Positions 1-11,888 of a DNA stretch of 64,000 nucleotides are shown here, piece by piece. The DNA comes from Lotus japonicus (taxonomy: Eukaryota > Streptophyta > Magnoliopsida > Fabales > Fabaceae), in contig NC_080043.1 of assembly GCF_012489685.1 (NCBI RefSeq), positions 80,678,292 to 80,742,291 on the forward strand, in the 5' to 3' direction. A program made the translations under genes and the position numbers. Positions within the stretch are counted from its first letter, which is position 1. The number at the start of each line of letters is the position of its first letter. The notes beneath the pieces were generated by a model. The model saw nothing but the letters and a program-made list of their open reading frames with translations. It was not told the origin of the DNA and did not search any database.

Positions 1-568
1 TTTTTTAGTGTAAGCACTTTGCATCCTCATTATTTTGTATTAATCTATTATCCAAAGGTTTGGAATTTTCTTTGTTGATTGCTGAGTTCGTTAAATCATA
101 TCTGAAACCTCACTTTTTTTTTTAAATTTGTTATGAGTGATCTGTTATGTCTATCTAATGATGAAAAGTTAAGTCATTTATTAATTGCGTGAACTTTAAG
201 AAAGCGTAAATTTTGTTGAACATTCATCCATTTTATTTGTGTTATTTGATCTAGAGATCTGTGTTAGACTGTTAACTCTATGTTCTATAAAATCAGCATG
301 ACTATAAGTGGCCTTTGATGTATAATTGGATCATGGTTAAAACAGCTGTTCATAGTGGTTTCATGATCAGTTTTACTTTTTTTCTTGCCACTTTTCTATT
401 AATTACTCATTCAACTTCTTTTGGGATAAAATTGTCCCACAATACTGAAGTTACTGATGGCTGATATGATATTTCTTGTTTCTATTTAATGCTTAGAAGA
501 ATGTTTGCCTCTGTTGTCTGGTTTTTCTCCACTTCAATTAACATTGCATTTTCATTACCATATTGCAG
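1..568 (+). other. MTP1 5' leader region, end of 5'-UTR intron
   Basis: This AT-rich, T-rich stretch has no coding sequence. It ends in a pyrimidine-rich tract and a CAG acceptor at 566-568, directly before the ATG of the zinc transporter. I read it as the 3' part of an intron in the 5' UTR, with the first non-coding exon and promoter outside the window. The in-frame TTG at 563 falls in the acceptor, so it is not a start. Confidence 0.6.
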
Positions 569-1792
569 ATGGAAGCACAAAGTTCTCAGCATGGGCAAGT
601 TATCGAAATTGGTGGAGATCTTTGTGAAGAAAGGAAGATTTGTGGGGAAGCGCCATGTGGCTTCGCAGATGCTGGTGCCATCTCCAAGGATTCTGAAGAA
701 CGGTCAACTGCCATGCGAAAGCTTTTGATGGCAGTAATCCTTTGTGTTATTTTCATGACCGTTGAAGTAGTTGGTGGCATCAAAGCTAACAGTCTTGCAA
801 TATTGACTGATGCTGCACATTTGCTTTCAGATGTTGCAGCATTTGCCATCTCCTTATTTTCTTTATGGGCTGCAGGATGGGAAGCTAATCCCCGTCAGTC
901 ATATGGATTTTTCAGAATAGAGATTCTTGGTGCTCTGGTTTCTATCCAATTAATATGGCTGCTTGCTGGGATTCTGGTATATGAAGCCATTGACAGAATG
1001 ATTGCAGGTCCTAAAGACGTTGATGGTTTTTTGATGTTCATGGTTGCTGCATTTGGTCTTGTGGTTAACATCCTTATGGCTTTTTTATTGGGTCATGATC
1101 ATGGACATGGTCATGGACATGGACATGATCATGGACATGATCATCATGGCCACAGCCACGGACATGATCATCATCATAGCCACAGCCATGGGGTTTCAGT
1201 GACTAGCCATACAAAAGTTGAGCACCATCACACCCATGATGAAAAGGATCCAGAGGATGCACACCATCATACCCATGAGGATCACAAGCACCATGATGCC
1301 CACAAAGAGGTTACTGAACCACTTCTTGGTGAATCAAAAGACAGGCCCAAGAAGAAGAGGAACATTAATGTGCAGGGGGCTTATCTCCATGTACTTGGAG
1401 ACTCTATCCAGAGTATTGGGGTAATGATTGGAGGAGCAGTCATATGGTATAAGCCTGAGTGGCAAATAGTTGATCTAATCTGCACTCTGATTTTTTCAGT
1501 AATTGTTTTGGGGACTACTATCAACATGCTTCGAAACATTCTGGAAGTCCTGATGGAAAGCACGCCCCGTGAGATAGATGCCACTGAGCTTGAAAGAGGG
1601 GTGTTGGAGATGGAAGAAGTATTGGCTGTTCATGAGCTGCACATATGGGCCATTACAGTGGGGAAGGTTCTGCTCGCCTGTCATGTTAAAATCAAACGTG
1701 ATGCTGATGCAGATATGGTGCTGGACAAGGTTGTTGACTACATCAAAAGGGTTTATAACATCAGCCATGTAACCATCCAGATAGAGCGCTAA
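569..1792 (+). CDS. MTP1: MTP1-type vacuolar zinc transporter (cation diffusion facilitator)
   Basis: The 407-residue product is a Zn2+/H+ antiporter of the CDF family, which in plants loads zinc into the vacuole across the tonoplast. What I see: an N-terminal Cys cluster (C19, C25, C30), six membrane segments starting near residue 52, and the two HxxxD zinc sites H84/D88 (segment II) and H274/D278 (segment V). A very His-rich cytosolic loop runs over about residues 176-246 between segments IV and V, and a C-terminal cytosolic domain of about 85 residues follows. The length and the His loop are typical of plant MTP1/ZAT. The coding region is one exon. The start at 569 is chosen because it follows the splice acceptor and gives the usual MTP1 N-terminus. 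No breaks are seen. The protein class is secure; the one-to-one orthology is inferred from sequence and from the neighbouring bHLH and CURT1B genes. Confidence 0.95.
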   Translation: MEAQSSQHGQVIEIGGDLCEERKICGEAPCGFADAGAISKDSEERSTAMRKLLMAVILCVIFMTVEVVGGIKANSLAILTDAAHLLSDVAAFAISLFSLWAAGWEANPRQSYGFFRIEILGALVSIQLIWLLAGILVYEAIDRMIAGPKDVDGFLMFMVAAFGLVVNILMAFLLGHDHGHGHGHGHDHGHDHHGHSHGHDHHHSHSHGVSVTSHTKVEHHHTHDEKDPEDAHHHTHEDHKHHDAHKEVTEPLLGESKDRPKKKRNINVQGAYLHVLGDSIQSIGVMIGGAVIWYKPEWQIVDLICTLIFSVIVLGTTINMLRNILEVLMESTPREIDATELERGVLEMEEVLAVHELHIWAITVGKVLLACHVKIKRDADADMVLDKVVDYIKRVYNISHVTIQIER

Positions 1793-4700
1793 GTTTTCCT
1801 TTCATGTTCTTTGTGTACATCTTTTATGCTAGTGAATGATTATGATGGGAAGAATTTAGTTAGACTTAAGGCATTATGTTTCTGGAACTCAACTTTCTCC
1901 AAGACAATAATTGTTTTTTTATATGCACCTGGTTGCTAGCAGTGCAATAGTGTGTATTTTTAATTTTTTTCCCAAGATATCCCACAAACGGCAGTCATGA
2001 GACTAATTCCTTGAGGCTTTGAGATCACGTTAAGTTAGTAGGTCTCTCCCAACAAATCCTTCTCTATATGCACCTTTGAATTAGATACTTAAGGAGTCTA
2101 GTTATCTACCTTCTTAGTGCAATAGTGTGTATATGAGCATTAAGTGTTTGCAGTATTTGTCAATACCACCTAGTTGAACAACTGCCGCCATGTTTTAGGG
2201 TGTGTTGTTGACAAATTCTGCGTTTCACAGGCATGTGAGATTGTAAAGGTTCTCTTAGTTGTGTGTTTTGCTGATATTGTCAATTGTCTACTTAAGTCAT
2301 TCTGGCGAATCACCTCAAGTTTGCATTGTTATAACCTGCCCATTGTCTCATTGAGCAGCCACTCTGTCAACACTCAACAGTGAGGGTTTTGATCTACCTT
2401 AAAAATCCACATCTCACTTTAAAAAACAAAACATAAAGAAAAACTGCCCATATTCTCCGTTTCTGATGTGTACTTGGTGAATAACAAAAATATTTTGTAG
2501 TCAATTAGTTGTGATAATTTACTGGTATTGATGGGTGGAAGTTCAGTTCAAAGAGTGCTCTTTTTTGTTTGTTAAATTGTAGATAGTGGCAGTAAGTTAG
2601 TTTTAAGATTGAGTTCCTCCTTTCTTATTTTCTAACTAAACATAATTCTAGGACTAATTTAGTGTGTATGGTTTTTTATCTTTCTAAAATAACTTTCTTC
2701 TATCTTTCTAAAATAGCATTATGTCTTTATTAGAAAGATAGCGATAGAAGAAAGTAATGAGATTTATTAGAGGTAATCATTATCATGGAAGATTTTCTAT
2801 TGGTGGTGTTACTTGAATGCATGAATTAAACCTGTTTATAAATGCTAGGGACAGGTCATCAGTTTTGTAGGGTTCTAGAGTGAGAGAACTCTTTTGATTC
2901 TAGCTAAAGGGGTGCAATTATTATATGAGACAATGCATGATTGTTACAAATTCGAATGATTTTGGCATTTTCAAGTTGGAGTTCCTTTTATTATTATTTT
3001 CTTTGTCAAAAGTAGCAGACATATGAAGTGGATGTACTGTGATCACGTAGTACAGACAGGAAAATATCCCAAACTGTTGCTGCCCCGAGAGTAAAGGCAT
3101 CTGCAGAGACAGAAACCAATTTTCCTTTCTATGGCTATAATATAATTGCTATTGTAAAATTTTGTACAAATATTGAAAAAGTTATTAGGTATCTATACTT
3201 TTCAATACCATAATTTAACCTTTTGAAAAACACATTGGTCATAACTATGATTTAACCTTTTCAAAACACATAAATTTTATGTCTCTTGCTGGAGCATTTC
3301 TCCTGGCTCTTCTCACTTTAGCTCCATTGTTAGAGGTTTTTGGAGACCTGATTTCTCAGTGAGTTCTAAGGGGCCTCATCAATCCTCAAACTCTACTTAG
3401 GTGGAGGAGGTTCCTCCTGACTTGTTGATTTGATTATCGTGATATACTGGTCTCAGAGCCTAATATTTCTTTTTGATTAATGCATTTGATCCGTTGAAAA
3501 AAAAATTAAAAAAACACATGAGGGCTATCATAAACTTAAACGTGATTTTTTATTTACATGTCACAATTTTATTGGTGGGATACATTTTGTGACAGGAAAA
3601 TTCAATCCATTGCTTGAGCTAATCCATTGATTGTGGAAAATGGAGACAGAAATGTTCTGATAAATTGCCTCACAAATTTATAATGGATGAAGTACATTTT
3701 GACACTGGTAAGAAGTGGAATGAGGTAAGTATGGAAATGACAGAGATGAGACTATTACCGAAGGAAAAGGAAATGTAAAAAGACACTGAAAATCGCCTTA
3801 TACGACAGAATACATGGTTGCAGAACAGTGGACCGCGTGTGAATGGCTTGAAAGCAATACGTACACACAAAAAAACATTACAACATGAATTGGATTGGTC
3901 TTATGCACATGGTTGTCTCTTGTGTTTATACCAAAATTGAAATGGAAATCTTGTGCAAAATCTTGATTGATCGCGCGTGCCATGATCACAATCAGAAGAA
4001 TTAATGGACAATGTGTGTTGGCCAGGTATTAGTGTGCCGTTTTCAACAGTTCATGTAGATAGATGCGTGGTGGTTAAATACCAGGTTATCCAAATCTATG
4101 ATACATGTTTACAAAATCAGCTACCATCCACACTTTCTCTATCTTATTCAAGTTGAACTTGATAAAACTTAATCGAGTTGTGATCATTGGTGCAACATTT
4201 GTAACACAATGATGATAAGGCAGTCCTACCCTGTTTCTGAAGGACCAGCTAGTTATAATTATTAATCAATTATTTCAAAATTTTAAACTCTGTTATAAGA
4301 TGAAGACATAGAAATGATTTCATATCTCATCTTTATAACACTTCTTTGTAGGATAGCCTTTTTAACTCCAACCTTGAATAATAGTCCATAACACTAGAGA
4401 GTAAGGTTACACATTTGGATAATCGCGATTAATAGACTACTTAAACGCGGCAAACCACTTGATGATAGTAAAAAACCGTCATAAGAGTGAATATTTGGAG
4501 TGGTATAACCACTCTTGAATGGACTACCAATCTTTTTCGATTTGAATATTTTCTTAATTCTTGTGACTAGTGGTGTTTGACTTGGAAGTGCAGGCCCAAA
4601 ATATGCCTCTAATTTGTGGTGTGTAGTCCAAAAATCTTGAGTCAATTGGACCTAGAATACTCAATGTTATAAATTAATGTAGTCCCCTTACCCTATTACA

Positions 4701-5061
4701 TATGAGTCTTGTTTTGTTTCAACACTTCCCCTCAAGTCTAATTGAAGCGATCAAGTTAGACTTTTTTTTACTTTGTCTTGTATTAGGGCATTAACCTCTA
4801 TTCCTGAGTCTCGGAGACTCTTGCCTTATCATATTTGTTGATAGTTAATGATATTTAATAGTTTTTTTTTGGCTCCCTATTTTTGGATTGTGTAGAACAT
4901 CTAATGCGACAAACGAATGAATCTCCTTTGTCTATTACATGTGAGACTTGTTTTGTTTCAGCAACTGCAAATGAACGTTTTAACACAATTCAAAATAAAA
5001 ATTATACGAAACTCTATAAACTAAATAAAAGTTCGTTCACATTGTATTCAACTTGTTGTTC
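1793..5061. other. MTP1 3' UTR and intergenic DNA, no gene seen
   Basis: There is no supported coding sequence. An imperfect hairpin lies at about 2686-2758, with arms built on cttctatctttct and its complement. A 34-bp imperfect direct repeat is present at about 4692-4725 and 4932-4965. Text at about 4640-4860 has the look of old LTR-element debris. The short ORFs here have no recognisable composition or domain. Confidence 0.5.
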
Positions 5062-5066
5062 AATAC

Positions 5067-5373
5067 TGTTGAGAAATTAAACACGTGCCTTGGCTGCTGC
5101 TTAGATAGTTTAGTTCAGTTTGAATGAGTCAAATAAAATATCTTCTACTAGCTGTTAGTGGAGAGATCAGTTTCTGTTTTGTTTTTAATTATAAGTAACA
5201 GTCCCTAGAATTTAGCTAGAATTAAGGAGGTTATCTCTTATAAGTTATTTTCAAGATGTATTTAAATTCAAGTTTGTGATTCAATAAAGTATTATGCTTT
5301 TGCTGCCTCATATCAGAAGTTTTATACCGTTCAATTTTCTCTTCTGCTACTTTTCTATATATCAAAAACAACA
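5067..5373 (+). repeat. 5' LTR of the copia element
   Basis: This 307-bp direct repeat has its partner at 9284-9590. It begins TGTTGAGAAATT and ends AAAAACAACA. The flanking aatac target copy ends at 5066. Confidence 0.95.
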
Positions 5374-5375
5374 AT

Positions 5376-5387
5376 TGGTATCAGAGC
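5376..5387 (+). other. Primer-binding site, initiator tRNA-Met
   Basis: The 12-mer TGGTATCAGAGC lies two bases after the 5' LTR. It is the standard plant complement to the 3' end of initiator tRNA-Met, where minus-strand cDNA synthesis starts. Confidence 0.9.
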
Positions 5388-5409
5388 CACTTCTTACGGG
5401 ACCTGTGCT

Positions 5410-8400
5410 ATGGATGTCGAATCAAGTTTTTCACATGTAGCTCTTCCTATCTTTGATGGGGAGAACTATGACCTTTGGGCTGTGAGAATGGAATCCTACT
5501 TGGAGGCTTTAGACCTCTGGGAAGCCGTGGAAGAAGATTATGAAATTGCTCAGTTGCCAAACAATCCCACCGTGGCCCAGGTGAAAAATCACAAGGAAAG
5601 AAAAACCAAGAAGGCAAAGGCTTGCTTGTTTGCTGGTGTCTCAAAAACGATTTTCACCAGAATCATGACCCTCCAAACAGCAAGTGAAATCTGGAATTAT
5701 CTAAAGGAAGAGTATGCAGGAGATGCCCGAATACGAAGCATGCAAGTGTTGAACTTAATACGTGAGTTCAAGCTACAAAGACTGAAGGAGTCTGAGACAG
5801 CCAAACAATATGCTGACAAATTGCTTGGCATTGTCAACAAGGTAAGATTACTTGGCACAGAATTTCCAGATTCAAGAATTGTGCAAAAAATTCTTGTAAC
5901 AATGCCTGAAAAATATGAAGCCTCTATAGCATCTTTGGAGAACACAAATGATCTGTCACAGATCACCTTGGCAGAAGTTTTACATGCCCTACAAGCACAA
6001 GAACAAAGAAGAATGATGAGACAAGAGGTGGCAGTAGAGGATGCTTTTCTAGCAAACAACTCGTAAGGAGGAAAGGATGAGAAGTATAACAAAAGGAAAC
6101 AGTACAGCAAACCTGGAAGTTCCAACATACAACAGAATGAGTCTTTTCCACCTTGCACATATTGCAAAAAGACAAACCATTCTCCAAGCAGATGTTGGTG
6201 GAGGCCTGACATCAAGTGCAGAAAGTGTGGCAATCTTGGACATGTAGAGCGTATCTGTAAGTCTTCAACGGAGGCAAAAGTTTCCATGGAGCAACAAGAA
6301 GATGAGCAACTCTTTGCAGCAACATGCTTTGCAACAAGCAACAGTTCTAGTGATTTGTGGTTAATAGACAGTGCCTGCTCAAATCATATGACTCCTGATG
6401 AAACTCTTTTTAAAGAGCTTGACAAAACCTTCACTTCCAAAGTAAAAGTTGGAAATGGTGTTTTTATCCCAGCCAAAGGAAAAGGAACGGTTTCTATTGA
6501 AAGCATAGCAGGTTTAAAATATATTTCTGATGTCTTATATGTGCCTAACATTGACCAGAATTTACTTAGTGTTGCACAGATGGCTGACAATGGCTTCAAA
6601 GTTATATTTGAAGGCAAATGGTGTCTGATTCAGGATGCCAAAGGCAATGATCTATTTAAAGTGAAAATGAAGGCTAGAACTTATGCTCTAAATCTGATGG
6701 AGGAAGAGCAAATAGCTTTTTCAAGCACCTGTAGCAACATTGAATTATGGCACAAAAGGCTCAGACATTTCCATCTTGCTGGACTTCAATACATGCAGAA
6801 ACATGCTTTGGTGAAAGGTGTACCACGACTTGAAGACAAACTTGATGATTGTGTAGCTTGTCAATATGGCAAGCAAGTCAGAACACCGTTTCCGCAAACA
6901 GCATGGAGAGCAACGCAAAAATTGCAGCTTGTGCATACGGATGTTGGAGGACCTCAGAGAACACCATCTTTAAATGGTAATATCTATTATATTACATTTA
7001 TTGATGATTATACCAGGTTTTGTTGGATTTATTTCTTCAAATCCAAGGGTGAGGTTGCTGATATATTTTGGAAATATAAAGCACTGGTGGAAAATCAAAG
7101 TAATTGCAGGTTGCGGACACTAAGGTCAGACAATGGGACAGAATATAAAAATAATACTTTCGACAAGTTTTGTGAAGAAGCTGGTATTGTGCACCAACTT
7201 ACAACACCTTATACTCCGCAACAAAATGGAGTTAGTGAAAGAAAGAATAGAAGCATTATGGAAATGACAATGTGTCTTCTACATGAAAAAGAGCTGCCAA
7301 AGAAATTATGGGCAAAGGCTGCAAATACTGCTGTCTTCTTGCTGAATAGGCTGCCTACAAGAGTTCTTCAGAGGAAAACTACATTTGAAGCTTGGTTTGG
7401 TTACAAACCAGATTTCCATAACTTTAAAGTTTTCGGTTGTCTTTGTTTCTCTTTCGTGCCACAGGTTAAAAGAGACAAGCTCGATAAGAAGGCAGATCCT
7501 TGAGTTTTCATTGGATATAGTAGCACATCAAAAGCGTACAGAATTTTTCAACCTCAAAATGGGAAAATTCTTGTAAGCCGAGATGTCAAATTCATGGAGA
7601 ACAAACAATGGAGCTGGGAGGAGTCAATGGAGAAGCAAATTCCAGAAATTCCACAGATCATTAATGATGATATAGATGACTTTCCTGTCAGAGGTACAAG
7701 ACCTTTACATGAAATTTATGAAAGGAGTAATGTAGCTGTCTTGGAACCTGCAGAATTCATTGAAGCTGAGAAGAACAAAAAATGGATAGATGCAATGAAG
7801 GAGGAGCTAAATATGATTGAAAAAAATGACACTTGGGTGCTAGTGGACAGACCTCAACACAAGCAACCTATAGGAGTCAAATGGGTTTATAGAACTAAGC
7901 TAAATGCAGATGGTTCTATAAATAAATACAAGGCAAGATTGGTTGTGAAGGGTTATGCTCAAGTGTTCGGAGTGGATTTTTCAGAAACGTTTGCTCCGGT
8001 TGCTCGCCTCGATACAATTAGAATGCTCCTAGCTTTGGCTGCACAGAAAGGTTGGAAAGTTTACCATTTAGATGTGAAATCTGCTTTCTTAAATGGTTAT
8101 TTGCAGGAGGAGATATTTGTGGAGCAGCCAGAAGGATTTCATGTCAAGGGACATGAGGAGAAGGTCTACAAACTAAAAAAGGCCTTGTATGGTCTTAAAC
8201 AAGCCCCAAGGGCTTGGTATAGCAGAATCGATGATTATCTTAAAAAACTCGGATTTGTCAAAAGTCCTAGTGAAGCCACTTTGTATGTGAAACTGATGGA
8301 TGCTAATGTAATCATAGTTTCTGTCTATGTTGATAATCTGCTTGTAACAGGGAATGAAGAGAAGTTAATCTTGGAGTTTAAAGCTGAAATGCTCCAAGTA

Positions 8401-9283
8401 TTTGAAATGACAGACCTTGGTTTGATGTCTTTCTTTTTGGGTCTGGAGGTAAAGCAAGATCAAGATGCTGTTTTCATATGCCAAAAAAAAATATGCTAGA
8501 GAAATACTCAAAAAGTTTTGCATGGAGAATTGGAGTAGCACTACCACTCCAATGAATCAAAAGGAAAAATTCAGCAAAGATGATGAAGCTGATAAGGTAG
8601 ATGAGCATAAATTCAGAAGCCTAATTGGTTGTCTGATGTATCTGACTGCAACTAGACTCGACATCATGTTTTCAGTGAGTGTGTTGTCAAGATTTATGCA
8701 TTGTGCTAGTGAATTACATCTCCAAGCTGCCAAACGAATTCTAAGATATGTTAAGGGGACTGCAGACTATGGCATTAAGTACACTCACTTTCAGAGTTTT
8801 CTATTTCATGGATTTTCTGACAATGATTGGGGTGGTTCAGTTGATGACTTGAAAAGTACAACAGGGTACTGTTTCAGTCTTGGCTCAGGTGTGTTTTCAT
8901 GATGTTCAAGAAAGCAAGATGTAGTGGCTCAAAGTACAGCTGAGGCGGAATATGTAGCAGCTACAGCTACTGTGAATCAAGCCGTTTGGCTAAGAAAAAT
9001 ATTTTCTGATTTACACATGGAGCAAAGTGAGCCAACATAAATTTTTATTGACAATCAAGCTGCAATATCAATTTCAAACAATCTTGTTTTCCATGGGAAG
9101 ACTAAGCATTTCAAGATCAAGTTCTTCTTCTTAAGGGAGATGCAAAGAGAAGGAGAAATCAAGTTGTTGTATTGCAAGACTGAAAATCAAAATGCTGTTA
9201 TCTTGACAAAGGCCCTTCCGAAGGCTAGATTTGAAGCTTTGAAATTCAGTTTGGGCATCTGCAACCTCCAAGGCAAGGAGGAG
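5410..9283 (+). pseudogene. copia gag-pol polyprotein, broken
   Basis: One reading frame opens at 5410 with a gag domain of the UBN2/retrotransposon-gag type. A CX2CX4HX4C zinc knuckle follows near 6215-6257. The protease core at about 6364 reads DSA where DSG is usual. The integrase has an HHCC segment near 6748-6865 and D, D and E catalytic positions near 6939, 7131 and 7224. RT occupies about 7770-8500, with the catalytic box YVDN at about 8327-8338 in place of YVDD, and RNase H lies at about 8800-9240. The breaks are TAA at 6064-6066, TGA at 7501-7503, a one-base gain in the A9 run at 8483-8491, TGA at 8900-8902 and TAA at 9038-9040. It cannot make a full polyprotein. Confidence 0.93.
9274..9283 (+). 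other. Polypurine tract
   Basis: The purine run aaggaggag abuts the 3' LTR and is positioned to prime plus-strand cDNA synthesis. Its length is modest. Confidence 0.7.
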
Positions 9284-9590
9284 TGTTGAGAAATTAAACA
9301 CGTGCCTTGGCTGCTGCTTAGATAGTTTATTTCAGTTTGAATGAGTCAAATAAAATATCTTCTACTAGCTGTTAGTGGAGAGATCGATTTCTGTTTTGTT
9401 TTTAATTATAAGTAACCGTCCCTAGAATTTAGCTAGAATTAAAGAGGTTATCTCTTATCAGTTATTTTCAAGATGTATTTAAATTCAAGTTTGTGATTCA
9501 ATAAAGTATTATGCTTTTGCTGCCTCATATCAGAAGTTTTATACCGTTCAATTTTCTCTTCTGCTACTTTTCTATATATCAAAAACAACA
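9284..9590 (+). repeat. 3' LTR of the copia element
   Basis: This LTR has the same length as the copy at 5067-5373 and about six substitutions by eye. It is followed directly by the second aatac target copy. Confidence 0.95.
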
Positions 9591-9595
9591 AATAC

Positions 9596-11540
9596 ACACA
9601 GTCAATTGACATCATTAGTGAGTAGTGACTAGTTAAAGAAAAGTATATTCAGTAACATAAACTTAATTAATTATATCCAAAAAATGAATTGTGAATGTGT
9701 CTAAACTGGCTAATACTCTTGCCACAGTGGGATTCCATCAAAACAAATTAAAGCTTGCGTCCACACACAATTAATTAAACTGAAAGCCTAGCTGCTGGCA
9801 TAAGGCCCCAGTCCAAAATTTAATCATTAATCCAAAATCAATATATAGCAGCATTAGCCTGACATGTATAATTGTATATGAGACAAGCACAAACTGGTAG
9901 ACATATTTCTGAAAGGTCAACGCTGGATTAGACAGCTCTTTAAAACTTTTGTCATGTATAATTGCATGCTCTGTGCAAAATTGTAGCAGAATGCAGCTGG
10001 AAACTGGTAAGAACAGAATGCAGCTGGAAACTGGTAAGAACTGATTCAGGGCAAAGACATTATGCAAGAATGGCATCCCACTTGTTACATTGAATTTGAA
10101 AATTCTGTTCGACAATTGAAGCTCTTGAACAATCTGTAGGAAAAATTCTTTTGCATCTGTCTATTCCAACTGAATTGTTGGAATTTTCCCAAGGTAGAAG
10201 AGAAAACAACAGAACTGTTGGTTTTAATATGCTTCAAACTATGGAGTTTTGAAGCTCAACTTCTCTACCTGATCATATAAACTTCGACCAAATTACTTCC
10301 AATTGAAGGCTTGCTGAAGACTTTAAGTCTTTGCAAGTTGCAACAAATACATTGACTTTGTGAATTTTTAGGCTAACACTCGCTATAAAAAACGGTAGAG
10401 AGAAAGCACGTTCAAACTATCAAATAAGGCGTTGGTGGCATGTTGTGGTGATCAGTAGAGGGACTCACTCCTATATAAAAGCGTTAAAGGATCTCTTCAA
10501 AGAGAATTATCCACCAACTGAAATTTTACTAAACAAACACTCAACTTTTCAGGAGTTAAAAATTAAACCTAAAACTATGGTCAATTGTGTCAATCCAAAT
10601 TAACAGTATAAGATATTGGTTACATGAGCCTTCTTCTCTTATATTTTCTTTATCTAAGCTATTATTAACTAATATTATTGAACTCTAAACGTGTTGAATT
10701 TGTCTTACATCACCGTGTTCATAGTAAGTACAAGAGGTTTTACCTCTTCACTTGCACGGCGCCCTCCATGTGCACTATAAATTGACTAACAGAACTGGAG
10801 GGTAAATAAGTGACAGCTTCAAGATAAAGTTAAGCTCTGAGCTTTGGCAGGCTGATGCCTTTTTGGAATGAAAATGGTTAGATATTGTTTTACTTAATTT
10901 TGTAGAAAACAACAATGACACCGATTATATTTTGCAGGTCATATAATTTGTTTTATGTGTAACTAAAACAAAGTCTTTATAGAAAATTGGAAATGATCCA
11001 TCATCATCATCATCAGACCACACAATCCATACAAGGCCTTTCCAATGCTTTCTACCTTTTTTTCTTTCTTTTTTTGTTGGACTTTGCATAGTCTCTCTTA
11101 TGAGAAGAGATAGAAACACAGAGAGATGGGAGAGAGTCCCACAACTCTCTGTCCCCGCATACTGCCACCGCCAATAATGCTTGGGACCTTGCAAACAAAC
11201 CAGACAACCCTTTGTTTTATTAAATGAGTTATCCTAACAATTAATCGTAAGTCGTGAGACTAATCGTTTATCCACCGTAAGCGCAATAAACAATATGAGA
11301 CTGATTAATAAGTATTTTACATTTATAAAATTTGAAATTGAACTCTAACAATTTGATTAAGGAACGAAGTGCTAAAGTGTGCTATCGCTCGCCCTGACCC
11401 ACTTGGTTCTCTCTCACACACACCAACTCTCACAGTTACAAATGCATCTGCTTGCATATCTCTTCTAAGCCCAGTTGATAAGTTTCCACCTTTCATTTCT
11501 TACCACATCCCTCCACTCTTTTTGTTTGCCTTGTGATTAG
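9596..11540. other. Intergenic DNA upstream of the bHLH gene
   Basis: No gene is seen. A 27-bp unit is duplicated in tandem at about 9987-10041. A short CAT microsatellite lies near 10996-11014. The reverse-strand ORF at 10925-11194 is low-complexity and looks like chance. The proximal promoter of the bHLH gene probably begins in the CT-rich stretch after 11380. Confidence 0.5.
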
Positions 11541-11583
11541 CACTGTTTTTTGAACTTTCTCAGTTTTCTACTTCTAACACATT

Positions 11584-11613
11584 CTCTCTCTCTTTTTCTC
11601 TTTCTCTCTCTCA
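11584..11613 (+). repeat. CT-rich microsatellite in the bHLH promoter or leader
   Basis: This is an imperfect pyrimidine run of TC repeats broken by T runs. Such tracts are common in plant core promoters and 5' UTRs. No more specific role can be read. Confidence 0.6.
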
Positions 11614-11670
11614 ATCTACTTCATTGTTACTCCAAGCAAGCACGGCATTTATTACATTATTCTATTATTC

Positions 11671-11677
11671 TATATAA
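11671..11677 (+). promoter_or_regulatory. Candidate TATA box of the bHLH gene
   Basis: TATATAA lies 218 bp upstream of the ATG, which would give a leader of about 185 bases. The position is reasonable, but the AT-rich surroundings make chance matches likely. Confidence 0.4.
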
Positions 11678-11888
11678 GAGAGTATCACAGGCATCAGAAA
11701 ACAAAGGAATATATTTCTGGGGTGATACTATTCCGGGGTCTTGTTCTGCATCTTCTTGGGGCATTACATTTATTGCTATTCTCTCGTTACTATCAATTAC
11801 CTTAGGGAATGTTGGTCACTCTCATTGAGGCCTAATGTAAGAAGGAAAAAGAATCACCAATATTCTGGATTATTGCTCAGCTTTGATG

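Larger units (their letters stand above)
5067..9590 (+). mobile_element. Ty1/copia LTR retrotransposon, complete but disabled
   Basis: The element is 4524 bp, bounded by two 307-bp LTRs that start TGTTGAG and end ACAACA. It is flanked by a 5-bp target duplication, aatac, at 5062-5066 and 9591-9595. A primer-binding site for initiator tRNA-Met follows the 5' LTR, and a purine tract precedes the 3' LTR. The internal domain order (gag, protease, integrase, RT, RNase H) is that of Ty1/copia. By eye the LTRs differ at six positions, about 2%, so insertion was fairly recent in plant terms. The coding region nevertheless carries at least four stop codons and one frameshift. Confidence 0.95.

Noticed and set aside
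563..568. Upstream TTG start for the zinc transporter
   Set aside because: It overlaps the intron acceptor; the ATG at 569 gives the normal MTP1 N-terminus.
10925..11194. Reverse-strand ORF of 89 codons
   Set aside because: Low-complexity Asp run from a CAT microsatellite, and no domain or splice context.
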